The notes under the pieces were generated by a model that saw only the letters and a list, made by a program, of their open reading frames with translations, had not been told where the DNA came from and ran no database searches. 64,000 nt of DNA from Agelas oroides (Eukaryota > Porifera > Demospongiae > Agelasida > Agelasidae): the NCBI GenBank assembly GCA_949130485.1, contig OX422184.1, positions 3,204,336-3,268,335 of the forward strand. Reading direction: 5' to 3'. Below, piece after piece: positions 12,201 through 21,890 of this stretch. Position numbers and translations under genes: made by a program. How positions within the stretch are numbered: the stretch's first letter is position 1; every line of letters starts with the position of its first letter.

Positions 12201-15200
12201 TAGTACATCATAATGAAACTTGTGCTGCCATCTTGGAGTACAGCGTTATACATGGCAGTATATGGCTGTATCAAACTGTCCTTTTCAGATAAGCTTAATT
12301 TAGCTCTTACAGAATGGTGGTATATTTTGCCCGATTTAGCACATGCTAGTAGCATTCTAAGTGTCTCTTTGCATTGCTGAGATCACCATAGAAACTACCA
12401 TCTCGTTGTAATCCAACATGGCGGCTGTTTTCCGTTTTCTTTGGTATATTTTAGTATTCTTAAAAGTGATGTCAAAGGCACAATTATCACTAACATTTCA
12501 CTGACCAAATCCTGAGTATTGCTAAATTTAGTCATATTTACAGACTTCATTCCCATTCCCATTCTGTAACTGAAAACTGGGAATGAGTCTAATTGTCCCG
12601 GAGATGATATACGTACAGGAGCCGGCAGGGCCTGGGCCTCTTTGGCTTCTTTAGCTGCTCTCTTTGCCCTGAAAGATGGAACAAAACTATAAACCAACAG
12701 TTACCAAACAAAAACAAACAAACAAACAAACAAACAAACAAACGGATTTTTACGTTGGCCCTTAAACCTGCATAGTCTAACTCCAGCAGCTTACAAGACC
12801 TGCTGTCCTCCGTTGTCTGTGAGTAGCACGGTTTGTCCGCTGCACAAGTAGTCTCATGTAGCCAGACCACTTGTGAGGCAGCGTTGAGCTAGTCTCATGT
12901 CCAGACCCACCCACGAGAGGAGAGGGTCTGGTGACATTTGGTCGATCCCTCTGGCTTCATTAACGTTGATTACTTTCTGGAGAGAATTTTCCGTCTGCCA
13001 ATCGCATTGCAGAAAACATAATCTGTGGTTGCAACACCGGAAATCCTTGGCTACTTCAGCACAATGACACAGCACTTTTTTGGCATGTAAATTAGTCATC
13101 AATTCTCAACTATGCATACAGCAAGCTATGAATCTTTAACAAAGCTCGAGGAATCAGTTGAATGTCACCAGACCCTCTCCTCGCAGGTGGGGTCTGGGCA
13201 CGAGACTAGCTTCAAGCAACTAGAGCTAAGTCACCATTCATGCTGAGGATGTTGTCATATTCAAATATTGTACATGGCAATCGGCTTGTTACACCATGCA
13301 CACACCCATTTTAGCACACTAACCCAATACACACAGAATTTTGTTGACTACTGCAACATATAGATGGACAGACGGGCAGGTGTGCAGAAATTTCAAGTGG
13401 CTTAATGCACACATGGTGTATGGCTCACTCAGGCTCACCCATTACACATTGACTCACAAGTTGGACTGGTGCTTCTTGCCCTGGGTGTGTGCCAAGTAGC
13501 TTCCCTGGGAGGGGAGAAGGGCCTTCTTTAAGAAGTACAAAAAGTTACCAACGATACACAATGGAACGAAGCTCTTATCTCTGTGATACTGGCACTAGAA
13601 TGAACTACAGTGGAACCCCGCCTTACAGACACCCCTGAAAAGCGGCCATCTACGACATTGCGGACACTTCATTTGGCCCCGAATGCATTTACATATATTT
13701 GTGTACAATCAAAACCCCTGAAATGCGGTAACCCCCGTAATTCCGTAAACCAGACAGGTTTCCCAGTCTCACCAGTACCTGAACTGTACAAAATTCACTC
13801 GATAATAATCTGGACGCTCGTCTACTGCTTTCGTAAAACTGTGCACCAACTCCAGTGGATTCAAAGGCCGGGCATTACATTAGCATAGTCGCTCATCGTG
13901 CTAACCTTTCTCAACATCGTACGGCAACTGAAAGCTTAGAAATGCGGCCTCGTAGCGCTCACCAGCCCAAGTGCACATTAACACACCTACCAGAAGTATA
14001 CCGGAAGCCCCTGAAATATGGATACCTCCATATTACGGACACACAGTGGTAGTCCCAACGGTGTCCGCTTAGTAGTGATGGGAATTCTTATCTGATCTGT
14101 AGTACAAAAATACTAATTTTTATCAGCTGTGCACACACACATACAGTGCCTATAGCCTACACCCATTAACTCCTGTACATTCACATGAGTTACGTACACT
14201 TGTTTCATAATAGTAAAAAACAGGTTTTATGAGATCACACCTTTTCTAATGTTATAACCTGCAACTGTTGTTTAATTAAGTATGCATGCTTCCCCCCAGA
14301 TGCCACAAGATAAACCACACTGTGAGTAGACTTCCTAAGAGGGATTCTGACAGGATTCTAAGTCACAGATCACTGAGAGAGTCAGCATACCCCTCCACCC
14401 CCCACAAGGGTTGGTCTAAAGCATACCCCCCCCCCCCCAACCCCACAAGGGTCACTCTAAGGGCATACATAGGGCTCCACTGTATATAGCAAAACAACAT
14501 TTACGGTGCAATATTAAAATCCGATATATACGCTGAGATACATGTACTACATGTACAGGCCTTGTATGTGGTCTATTTTTGCCACTGTGTTATTGCAATC
14601 AATAAGATTACACAGTTCTGTTTTCTGCTCCCCAAATTGCACTCATTAGCACAGTAATTATCACCATAGTACGAAGCTATACCGGAAAATATCACGAGTT
14701 TGTTGCCGTCTGTATTGTTACGAGTGCGCAACATGAGTAACAATGCCAATGGCAACAAACGAGTGATGTTTTTTTTCCGGTATAGCTTGGTACTATGATG
14801 ATAATATGAACCTTCGATTTCATTGCACGTTCAGACGCAGCGCACGTGACTTGTAGTACCTGATACGGATTCTCGCGTGACTTGTAGTACCTGATACGGA
14901 TTCTCACGTGACTTGTAGTACTGATATGGATTGTCGCGTGACTTGTAGTAAAAAATACGGCTTTTTATAAACTGCGCGCAGCTGCAAGGCTTCCCCATTG
15001 ACTCCCATACATTAGCGTGAGTTAGACGTATGATAAATAACTGATATTTTAATTGTACCAACAATATAATTGGTTTATATTGACATGTAATCAATTAATT
15101 GATTATTGGTCACAGCTCTAGAACTTACTTCTGTGTTGTGCAGCGTCAGACATAGCTTGCATTCGTACGTTCCCAGATGGTTTCTCATGAAATAAGGATC

Positions 15201-18200
15201 CTGCAGAATGGAAAAAGATGCTGTGAAGTATAGTGCATCCTCACTTATCCGAACCCCTTTGGGCAGAGGGATGTTCAGATAACTGAAATGTTCGGATAGG
15301 TGAATCTGTATATAAGTGAAACAATACTATCTGTATACAAAGCAGATTATTTTCCATTTAACGCACAGCAAAATATCTATGAATATCAATAGTTGAGGGG
15401 GTTGGATTAGCTGAAGTTTGGTTAAGTTAGGATGGTTCATTGTGCTGGTAGAATAAAATGGTGGAGTACTCACTAGGTCAATTATGAGGTTTATTGCCAC
15501 CAAATCAACTCTCAAGAGGTCAGTCACCACCAAATTAACCCTTGGAAAGTCAATCATCCCAAATCAACCCTCACAATGTCAACCCTCACAATGTCAACTC
15601 TCACAATGTCAACCTTCACAATGTCAACCCTCACAATGTCAACCCTCACAATGTCAACTGCCACCAAATCAACTCTCACAACCTGTCAACCCTCACAATA
15701 TCGACCCTCACAATGTCAACCCTCACAATATCAACCCTCACAATATCAACCCTCACAATGTCAACCCTCACAATGTCAACTGCCACCAAATCAACCCTCA
15801 CAATGTCAACCCTCACAATGTCAACTGCCACCAAATCAACTCTCACAATGTCAACCCTCACAATGTCAACTGCCACCAAATCAACTCTCACAATGTCAAC
15901 CCTCACAATGTCAACTGCCACCAAATCAACTCTCACAAGGTCAACCCTCACAATATCGACCCTCACAATGTCAACCCTCACAATATCAACCCTCACAATA
16001 TCAACCCTCACAATGTCAACCCTCACAATGTCAACTGCCACCAAATCAACTCTCACAAGGTCAACCTTTCATGAGGTCAACTTGTCTGTGGATCAACTGT
16101 CATGAGGTTAATTGGCACCAGATCAAGAAAGAACACATTTCACTGCAATTCACACACATGCTCTCTGTCCTGAACAATGAGCGGTACGTTTTTAGCGCCA
16201 TGAATGTTCGAGACTCCAGTGCTTGGACAGATACTGCAAGAAAAGGCCTCAAGAACATTTTGATCCTTCCTCCCCTGTCTGCCTAAGTCTATGTGACGAA
16301 ATCTCCCAGGCCTTCTCCTCCATTTTTGCATATACTGTAATATGAAACAACAAAAGCGCATAAGAACGGGCGGCTAGAGTAAGAGTGTGTAACTCCAATA
16401 GAAGCCTGTAGTACGGTCAAAATTATTGAACTGTACTAAAAATAGAACATCCAGTCACATGCTTAGCAACAACGGCTTATGTTTACACAGCATGCACAGT
16501 ATGTGTTACTACATGTATTTTTGATACTGGCGGTAAATTCCAACCGGTTTCAAATTTTACGGAGTTACACGCTCTTACACTAGCCGCCCGTTCTTATGCG
16601 CTCTTGATTGTATGCTATCAAAAACTCGATGTGGGAAGGCCAAGGGCTATGCAGGAAGCCATGATGCCATATTGTGACACAAGGAGCTCAGGAAGCACAA
16701 AGTTCAAGAAGCAACGAAAAGGATTAGAAAAGTAGCCAAGAAGCCCTTGTTGATGGGGGAGAGGAAGTGGTGCTTTGAGAGTGAGGAGATGCCAAGCAGA
16801 AGTTTATGAAAGGGAAGCAAGAAACATGAAATGGTGCACTGGAGTAACATCCTGTTTTGTCTACTACTACTAGTTCCTCTGGTCCAGTTTCCTTCGCTGT
16901 CACGTCTTTCTCAATGTTTTTGCTGAAGCTGGTGTGATGGAGCTGGCTTCCAACAAAACACTTATGGTTGTGCCTTACAGTTTCTTTACTCTGCATGCAA
17001 ATGTGTGAAGCGGAGACAAGCAACGGTTGTGTAAGTCAGTCACCAAAAATGTTGAAAAATCACTCAAACAGATGACTTTTGAAGCAAAAATCGAAGTTTG
17101 TAAAATTAAAACACCATGGATCTGTGCTGAGTTATCCGATCAACACATCCTTTGCCCTTTCCTCCTGCCACTAGAAGGGTCTAGAAACCAAACTACCATA
17201 CTCATGCATTGTTAAGGGCATACAAGGGTGCATTATTAAAAGGTGGTGCATACGCTTAAATTTTCCACAAGAAAGAAATGAGTGCCAAACGACAATGTGC
17301 TTTATATAGAATATCACACACACACACACAATCAAACTAACTCGACAATCTCTGTGTGGCCCAGGTCAAGTACATGTATCAGAGAGTCGGTAGACTTTCG
17401 ATGTACAGTAGGGATGGCGTGGATGTGCATAATATGCAACATGCAAATACCTTATAACTTGACCACAAATACGCTAAAAGCTCATTTAAGCACCCAGCCT
17501 TCCTCTTTGAGTGCCTTATGATCAGCAAGACTCATACAATTACCCAAAAATCTCGCAGAAGACAGCTAAACACAAAAATGTGCGGTAGCGAAAGTGCCAT
17601 TTTTGTTCCTCTTTCTCTCTTGTTAAGACCACTATGTTCAACAACAAATAATAATGTAGGTCTAGCTAGTTATTTGCTCTGGGACCACGTACCCAAAAAG
17701 AAGGATGCAATTGAGGCTTCCACACAACTCCACAGGTGAGTCTTGTTAGAAAGCGTAAAAATGATATTTACAAAATTGCCATCACTGAGCAAGTCACTTA
17801 TATGTCGCCTGTTGAAGCATTTGCGACTGCAATCAAAATGTTTGATCGGCAAAATGTGTGCTTGATTGTTCCCTTCTGAGGCTCTTGATTGCTTGATTTT
17901 CAGGGTCAAAGGTCAAACTGCAACCGCACATTCTCGATCCGTTGATTTTAGCAGCTTAGAGGCCACCTTGATCCCTTGATCGGCCCTTAAAAAGGGCATT
18001 GGTCACTTGTTTCAATTTTGATCCCGGTCGCAAACGCTTCTACACAGGACATATAAGTGACTACCTCTTGCTGAGTTTGAGGTTGATTGCATTCCATTTC
18101 AATTTCATGTATATTGTGTTAACAATTATATGCGACTAGAGTAAATTATCTCATAACAAGTTGACTTCATATTATGTTTCAAGAGAGTTCACCTGGTGGA

Positions 18201-18430
18201 AATTGATCTCATGAGAGTTGACCACTCCAATAAGAATAGGGGAGTACTGCATATACGTTATCATAATTTTACAGCCTCTTCATAACACTCCAATAAGTGC
18301 GCACCTTGTTTAGGTCGATAGTTTCCAGGGCCAGTACCCTAAGCCTCTCCTTCCTGTCCCTATTGCTCTCCGACCATCCTGCTACGCCGCCACCGCCAGT
18401 CTTTGAACCAGCTCTGTGCTGAAAGTCCAT
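9282..18430 (-). CDS. SF3A2: Splicing factor 3A subunit 2 (SF3a66)
   Basis: Core U2 snRNP protein of the SF3a complex, which acts in nuclear pre-mRNA branch-site recognition. Eight exons on the minus strand keep frame: 18430-18305, 15200-15129, 13504-13458, 12668-12617, 11992-11935, 11035-10986, 9920-9780 and 9476-9282; they encode 246 residues. Exon 1 begins MDFQHRAGSKTGGGG and ends LALETIDLNK. Exons 2-3 form the C2H2-type zinc finger (CKLCLTLHN...LAHTQGKKHQ). Exons 5-7 carry KFVKIGRPGYK, VTKQRDPDNGQHSLFFQ and YPEIADGIRPRHRFMSAYEQ, all diagnostic. Exon 8 has KQFFLQFHF and then a short proline-rich end, stop at 9282. Human SF3A2 has a long proline-rich C-terminal repeat that is missing here. 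The 3' splice site before exon 8 abuts a 220-nt TCCC tract. The gene diverges from the CaaX-protein gene at 18689. Confidence 0.97.
9477..9700 (-). repeat. (TCCC)n polypyrimidine tract at an SF3A2 acceptor
   Basis: The plus strand reads GGGA repeats, perfect from about 9483 to 9540 and degenerate to about 9690. On the SF3A2 sense strand this is an uninterrupted pyrimidine tract ending at the acceptor of the last exon (9476). The long proline/serine-rich and glycine/arginine-rich reading frames across it are repeat artefacts. Confidence 0.9.
10503..10838. repeat. Six-copy 56-bp tandem array
   Basis: Units start at 10503, 10559, 10615, 10671, 10727 and 10783. Each contains CAGCTACATGTACTTCTTAC followed by TAGCCTCGTACCYAGGCC, the terminal motif of the snap-back family, in one orientation only. 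Just beyond the array (about 10852-10870) the inverted end GGCCTGGGTACGAGACT appears. It looks like repeated amplification of one element end plus flank. It is located in SF3A2 intron 6. Confidence 0.9.
11065..11151. mobile_element. Snap-back MITE, 87 bp, 9-bp TSD
   Basis: The ends TAGCCTTGTTCCCAGGC and its complement enclose nearly self-complementary arms. The element is flanked by perfect direct repeats TGTGAGCAG at 11056-11064 and 11152-11160. Confidence 0.9.
11453..11540. mobile_element. Snap-back MITE, 88 bp, 9-bp TSD
   Basis: Almost the whole element folds on itself (arm core TTCCCAGGCCCCGCCCA, then TTTCCGTCGCTT). Perfect direct repeats GTGTCGAGT flank it at 11444-11452 and 11541-11549. 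It lies in an SF3A2 intron. Confidence 0.92.
11567..11776. repeat. MITE family with AGTAAGAGCGTGTAACTCC ends, copy 1
   Basis: The inverted ends are built on AGAGTAAGAGCGTGTAACTC and GAGTTACACGCTCTTACTCT. Full copies end in CAAGAGCGCATAAGAACGGG; this one lacks that outer part at its left side. Relatives lie at 16351-16606 and 54439-54672. Confidence 0.85.
12890..13208. repeat. Snap-back family member, 319 bp
   Basis: It begins TAGTCTCATGTCCAGACCC and ends with the complement of that, GGGTCTGGGCACGAGACTA. Inner arms around GAGAGGGTCTGGTGACAT also mirror each other. I could not see a clear target-site duplication. It lies in SF3A2 intron 3. Confidence 0.75.
13603..14482. repeat. Element with TACAGTGGAACC ends
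   Basis: The left end TACAGTGGAACCCC and right end GGGCTCCACTGTA are inverted. The interior has repeated phrases such as CCCTGAAATATGGATAC that recur in the elements at 51894-52066 and about 57100-57240. Whether it is one element or two adjacent fragments is uncertain. Confidence 0.5.
14650..15032. repeat. Hairpin repeat family, copy 1
   Basis: A fold-back (AGTACGAAGCTATACCGGAA ... TTCCGGTATAGCTTGGTACT, about 14668-14795) encloses inverted CGAGTTTGTTGCCGT / GGCAACAAACGAGT. A further block at about 14988-15030 (TTCCCCATTGACTCCCATAC) follows. The same blocks occur in inverted order at 53578-53770. Confidence 0.7.
14846..14960. repeat. Short tandem repeat, about 31-bp unit
   Basis: Four diverged units contain CGTGACTTGTAGTACCTGAT followed by ACGGATTCTC. 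They lie in SF3A2 intron 2. Confidence 0.85.
15543..16080. repeat. 15-bp minisatellite with higher-order structure
   Basis: It is an array of 15-bp units such as CCTCACAATGTCAAC, with variants CAATATCAAC, TGCCACCAAATCAAC and CACAAGGTCAAC. A 45-bp trimer (variant TGCCACCAAATC, then two standard units) repeats at about 15780-15930. A block of about 97 bp starting TCGACCCTCAC occurs at 15701 and again at 15955 with the same order of variants, so the array grew by duplicating multi-unit blocks. All frames stay open because 15 is a multiple of three and no unit contains a stop. It sits in SF3A2 intron 1, so I do not call it coding. Isolated relatives occur near 18170-18225 and 27145-27222. Confidence 0.95.
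16351..16606. repeat. MITE family with AGTAAGAGCGTGTAACTCC ends, copy 2
   Basis: It starts with an AGCGCATAAGAACGGGCGGC end and finishes with GCCGCCCGTTCTTATGCGCT, about 45 bp of inverted terminal repeat in all. The interior matches 11600-11740. It is located in SF3A2 intron 1. Confidence 0.88.
17405..17625. repeat. Dispersed TAGGGATGGC repeat, copy 1
   Basis: It matches 40284-40490 over about 200 bp, with shared strings such as CACGCTAAAAGC / ACGCTAAAAGCTCATTTAAG and CTTCCTCTTTGAGTGCC. Both copies start with TAGGGATGGCG. It is non-coding and lies in SF3A2 intron 1. Confidence 0.8.
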
Positions 18431-18688
18431 TTTCTGTTTTGCAACGACTCACAAATCATAGATAATAGAGCGTACGACTCTATTATCTATGCACAAATAT
18501 AGCCGGGCAAGTGCGCGCGTGTGATTGTTTTAGTCTCGTTCGCATAAGTACAGACCGTGGCTGTTGGTAGTCTGGGAACGAGACTGACTCAATCAACTTG
18601 TCTGACTTCGCGCATGCTCCGCGGGACTATTTATTCGCGAGGATAACGTTTCAACTCTGCATAATCAAGTCACATTGCTACCACAACT
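18431..18688. promoter_or_regulatory. Divergent promoter, SF3A2 / CaaX-protein gene
   Basis: Only 258 bp separate the start codons of SF3A2 (18430, minus) and the small CaaX-protein gene (18689, plus), so this stretch must serve both unless longer transcripts start elsewhere. It holds a hairpin at 18457-18491 and a TCTCGTT...AACGAGACT snap-back piece (about 18533-18585). I see no canonical TATA box. Confidence 0.7.
18457..18491. repeat. Perfect 14-bp inverted repeat in the divergent promoter
   Basis: Arms 18457-18470 and 18478-18491 (CATAGATAATAGAG and its exact complement) are separated by 7 bp. The position between two start codons makes a regulatory role possible; a dying transposon end is the alternative. 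Confidence 0.85.
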
Positions 18689-19036
18689 ATGGCTCCGTCA
18701 GTGTTGAGCATATCTTGTACGCCGCATTTCAAGAACGATGCGGAGACGGCCTGGGTGACGCAAGAATCCCTGACGACCGTTAGCCTCTGGCTCAACCCTG
18801 ATCGCGGACTGACTCTGAAGGACGTAGCTGAAACTATTGAACAGTTTGTGAACACCATGCCTGGATATTCTACTCAAATTTCGTCTTGTACTCTTCAGAG
18901 TATCGCCATTCGCGGAGAAGTGTTTACCAATAATATGTCTGCACATATGGCCCGCGACAAGCTTCATGACGGCGAGCAATTTACCGTCAAAGTCGTGCAG
19001 AAGGTGCAATCGGCTGTATGTTGTGTTATATTGTGA
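18689..19036 (+). CDS. Small prenylated protein, UBL3/MUB-like (copy 1)
   Basis: Single-exon ORF of 115 residues ending CCVIL, a CaaX box (CVIL) preceded by a second cysteine; the terminal Leu favours geranylgeranylation. UBL3/MUB membrane-anchored ubiquitin-fold proteins end in the same CCVIL. The body fits that fold: a strand at TTVSLWLNPD, a helix at LKDVAETIEQFVNTMPG, a strand at LQSIAIRGEVF and a last strand at EQFTVKVV. Identity to UBL3 is too low for me to be certain. UBL3 sits on membranes and directs cargo to vesicles; such a role here is inference. The paralogue at 25258 is about 81% identical by hand alignment. Substitutions are mostly conservative, which argues that both copies are selected. 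It shares a 258-bp promoter with SF3A2. Confidence 0.85.
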   Translation: MAPSVLSISCTPHFKNDAETAWVTQESLTTVSLWLNPDRGLTLKDVAETIEQFVNTMPGYSTQISSCTLQSIAIRGEVFTNNMSAHMARDKLHDGEQFTVKVVQKVQSAVCCVIL

Positions 19037-20142
19037 AAGATTGGCAAACAGTATGCAGTTTATTATTCTTATTGATGTACAGTATAGCGATACCCTTTCC
19101 TTCCATAATGATTTTTACAATTTTGACGTCTTTGTACCCGAGGGTAATATAACCAAAAATAATATTTTACCTAGTTGTTTGGGCATTATGTATATGTAAA
19201 GTGAAGTTTTATTATACACCATGGATAATAACTAGTGTGATGATTCATCATCGTGGGGCAAGCCTGAGCAAGCAGCAAACTGATTTGTCATTGCACAAAG
19301 CAGGATTTGTCACGCATAAGTAGGTATCTTGACTAAGTAGATGGATAGGTATCACATATGCCAACAGCCAGGACAGCTACTATCAGTGTGGCTACACATG
19401 CATGGACTAAGCTTCACACTAAAGTCATGAGCTGAATTTCTGGTGTTTTATATTACAGTGTCATGGCCCTTACCTGGAGCGACCTCAACGTGATCGAAAT
19501 TAGTACTGCCTGCATGTGGGCAGCCTGCCGTTGATGATCTGTAGCACCAAGGAGTAAGTTGCCATGCGTGCTTCAACGTCAGTCGTCTCCGCTCCGGGTC
19601 ACCGACGCTAAACTCTGGCAATAGCCTTCACCTACAAGTGCATGCACTGAACATGAGCTCGATCTTCATAATTGGGGCGAGCCTGCATGAGCGAGCCCCA
19701 CATTATCAGGTGGACGTAAGGTGGACGTAGGATGTTTGGCCGTGGTACTTTCGGTAAACGCGGACAGGCGTTACTTCTCGGGTTCAGGAAGCCGCCTGAC
19801 AGATGCATAAAGGACGTCTGAAGCTAGGGAATAAATGTCCTTTTATGTACATGTAGGCCTGTCATACTATAAGTGGTCCCCCCCAAAAGCCGTCCCCCCG
19901 GACCATCTGCGGCGCTGTAAACGGTCCTCCCTCGCCATAATTGGTCCCCCCCTCTACTTCACTATAAGTTACAAATGTGAACTACACAGTCAACTACGCA
20001 TCGATATAGCTTACTCAAGTAGTTCAAACTTCGTCTCCATGTCACAAACTATCGCAGAGGGCCTACGACAATAGTGGATAGATGCCGCACAGTTTCTCGA
20101 TCGAATACTGCGCTTGTCGTTCTTCGTGTATAGTTAGCTGGC

Positions 20143-20678
20143 CAGTGGCGGATTTAGGGGGGGTAAGGCCCTTTGGCGGCTAGTAATGTATTTTGCGTAC
20201 ATAACTGCACGAGTCCATCAAATGATTATGCAGCAGTGGCATGCAGCAACAACAACCAGGCACACAGTTACACACTCACGTATCAGTTCCTTACTGATCT
20301 CCAGACGTTTGACTAGGCCTAGAGTTGCTTCGAGATATTCAGTTCGGCCCGAGGGGTCCGCCACGGCGTGCCTCGGCGTACGAGATTTCGAAATCCACTG
20401 GATTTCACGTGGATTTCGGATTTCAGAGTGGATTTCTGGATTTCACAGTGGATTTCTGGATTTCAGTTTGGATTTCTGCCGATAGGTTTCTTAAAACAAC
20501 ACTGTCGGACAGTGTACGAGATTTCTTTTGTGACGGACCCCTCGGTTCGGCCTTCCAGCTATATTTTGTATGAATGCGTTCACGTGACCGAAAGTGGGCG
20601 TGGCAACCCAAAAATTTCCAGCGCGCTTCGCGCGCCAGTGACTGAACCCCTCTTTCTAAATTTCTAGATCCGCCACTG
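20143..20678. repeat. Outer MITE with CAGTGGCGGAT ends
   Basis: It starts CAGTGGCGGATTTAG and ends CTAGATCCGCCACTG, a terminal inverted repeat with few mismatches. The short termini resemble hAT-type non-autonomous elements, but no clean 8-bp duplication was seen. A second element is nested inside it. Confidence 0.65.
20349..20545. repeat. Nested element with CCGAGGGGTCCG ends
   Basis: The inverted ends CCGAGGGGTCCG and CGGACCCCTCGG are flanked on both sides by TTCGGC. The interior is a short tandem repeat built on GTGGATTTCTGGATTTCA. It lies inside the element at 20143-20678. Confidence 0.7.
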
Positions 20679-21050
20679 CTGGCTACCTCTTTTCAGCGAG
20701 ATAATAATATGCCTTCTCTACCAGTGCACTCTACCATCCTCCTGCCATAGTCAGACAGACTCCACTCTAGACTCCACTACCTGCCGAGGGATACTGCGTG
20801 TGTAGCTGAAGGGAACTACCACTGGAATCCATAGCTTCGAACATACACGAATACACATAATTTGTTTAGGTCGCCTCGAAAACCTAGCCTAAGGTAAGGC
20901 TGACTGCATAGTCAGCTTCAGCCTTCCTGGCCCACTTCTCAGCCTCGACACTCGCCATGCCAAGGGTGGGACCATCCGCGGCAGGGGGGGGGAACAGGTA
21001 TGGCTGCGATATTCGGTCCGGGGGGACCATGTATTCTGCTAGGACGGTCC

Positions 21051-21143
21051 TAGTCTCGTGCCCAGACAACTTTTCGCCGAGCGGGAAAGTTGTCTGGGCA
21101 CGAGGCGGGCTCGCGCGAAAAATGCGGTCTGGGAACGAGACTA
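21051..21143. repeat. Snap-back family member, 93 bp
   Basis: The ends are TAGTCTCGTGCCCAGAC and GTCTGGGAACGAGACTA. A self-complementary interior (CCCAGACAACTTTTCG / AAAGTTGTCTGGG) lies to the left. GGACGG flanks both sides, a possible eroded target-site duplication. Confidence 0.7.
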
Positions 21144-21179
21144 GGACGGGGGACCGTTTTTGAGGGGGGACCATCCACG

Positions 21180-21395
21180 GCGTATGGTGGCCCAGTAGTG
21201 CACTCCGACGTCGCGTCCGCAGCGGGACCGCCCGTGTTCCGCATTATGTCCGCAATGTTTCCGCAGTCTTTCCGCACTATTTCCGCAGCATCTCCGCAGT
21301 GTTACCGCCTTGAAGCTTAGTCCCCGCACTGTTCCCGCAGTCTTTCCGCACCGTTCCCGCAGCCTTTCCGCATTGTTTCCGCAGTTCTAGGATCT
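21180..21395. repeat. TTCCGCA minisatellite, left inverted arm
   Basis: A degenerate 12-24 bp repeat built on TTTCCGCAGYCTTTCCGCAC, preceded by GGTGGCCCAGTAGTGCACTC. The same preface and repeat occur on the opposite strand at 24940-25198, so the two arms face each other across about 3.5 kb. Confidence 0.85.
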
Positions 21396-21474
21396 TTTTG
21401 AGTTTCTGCAAGTGCTTGCCATAGATAACAGATTGTCTATGGTGTCACGTGATTATTCCGAGCGAAGCGAGGCT

Positions 21475-21790
21475 TAGTCTCGTGCCCAGCCGGAAATAAC
21501 CTACGGAAAATCCGTCTGGTAACATTGCGCGCCTTTCTTGGGCTTTTGCACACGTCAGCAGGGTTTGAACGCGGCCATATATGGACGTTCTCACCTCTAC
21601 ATGGCTTCAATTATCACCAATTAGCATCCGCACAAGCGCTAGGGCGCCAGTGGGCCGCCCGAATAATTGGACATACTACAATTTGATTGGCACGTTCAAA
21701 TAACTCCGTCGTAAGTAGAAAAGCCCCAGAATCGAGCCCAACGTTACCAGACGGATTTTCCGTAGGTTTTTCCGGCTGGTCACGAGACTA
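21475..21790. mobile_element. 316-bp MULE-like MITE with 9-bp TSD, copy 1
   Basis: It starts TAGTCTCGTGCCCAGCCGG and ends with the inverted counterpart; the ends match over about 50 bp (including CCTACGGAAAATCCGTCTGG). Direct repeats AGCGAGGCT flank it at 21466-21474 and 21791-21799. A nearly identical copy lies at 51566-51881, which implies recent movement. Confidence 0.92.
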
Positions 21791-21810
21791 AGCGAGGCTA
21801 TACTCGGGTT

Positions 21811-21890
21811 CAATGGCCGACTTGCATAATGACGTCACGTACGAGGGCTGGGGTAAAACTTCAGCAGCTGGCCATAGAGAATGTATGGGG
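21811..21890. repeat. Inner inverted repeat, left arm (80 bp)
   Basis: It matches the reverse complement of 23252-23330 almost throughout. It contains TGACGTCA, a perfect CRE/ATF-type octamer, and the possible start codon of the gene candidate at 21829. The right arm has TTACGTCA instead. Confidence 0.88.

Larger units (their letters stand above)
19037..21050. other. Repeat-rich spacer downstream of the first CaaX gene
   Basis: No coding exon recognised. It contains G/C-run blocks built on GGTCCCCCC (about 19866-19960) that reappear inverted at about 20965-21180, suggesting the ends of a larger decayed element, and two nested inverted-repeat elements at 20143-20678. Confidence 0.5.

Noticed and set aside
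15543-16080. Possible CRISPR-like array
   Set aside because: Units are contiguous 15-mers without unique spacers, in an intron of an animal-type gene.
15484-16286. Long open frames of repeated pentapeptides in several frames of both strands
   Set aside because: They arise because the 15-bp repeat lacks stops in each frame. The array lies inside SF3A2 intron 1 and has no splice context of its own.
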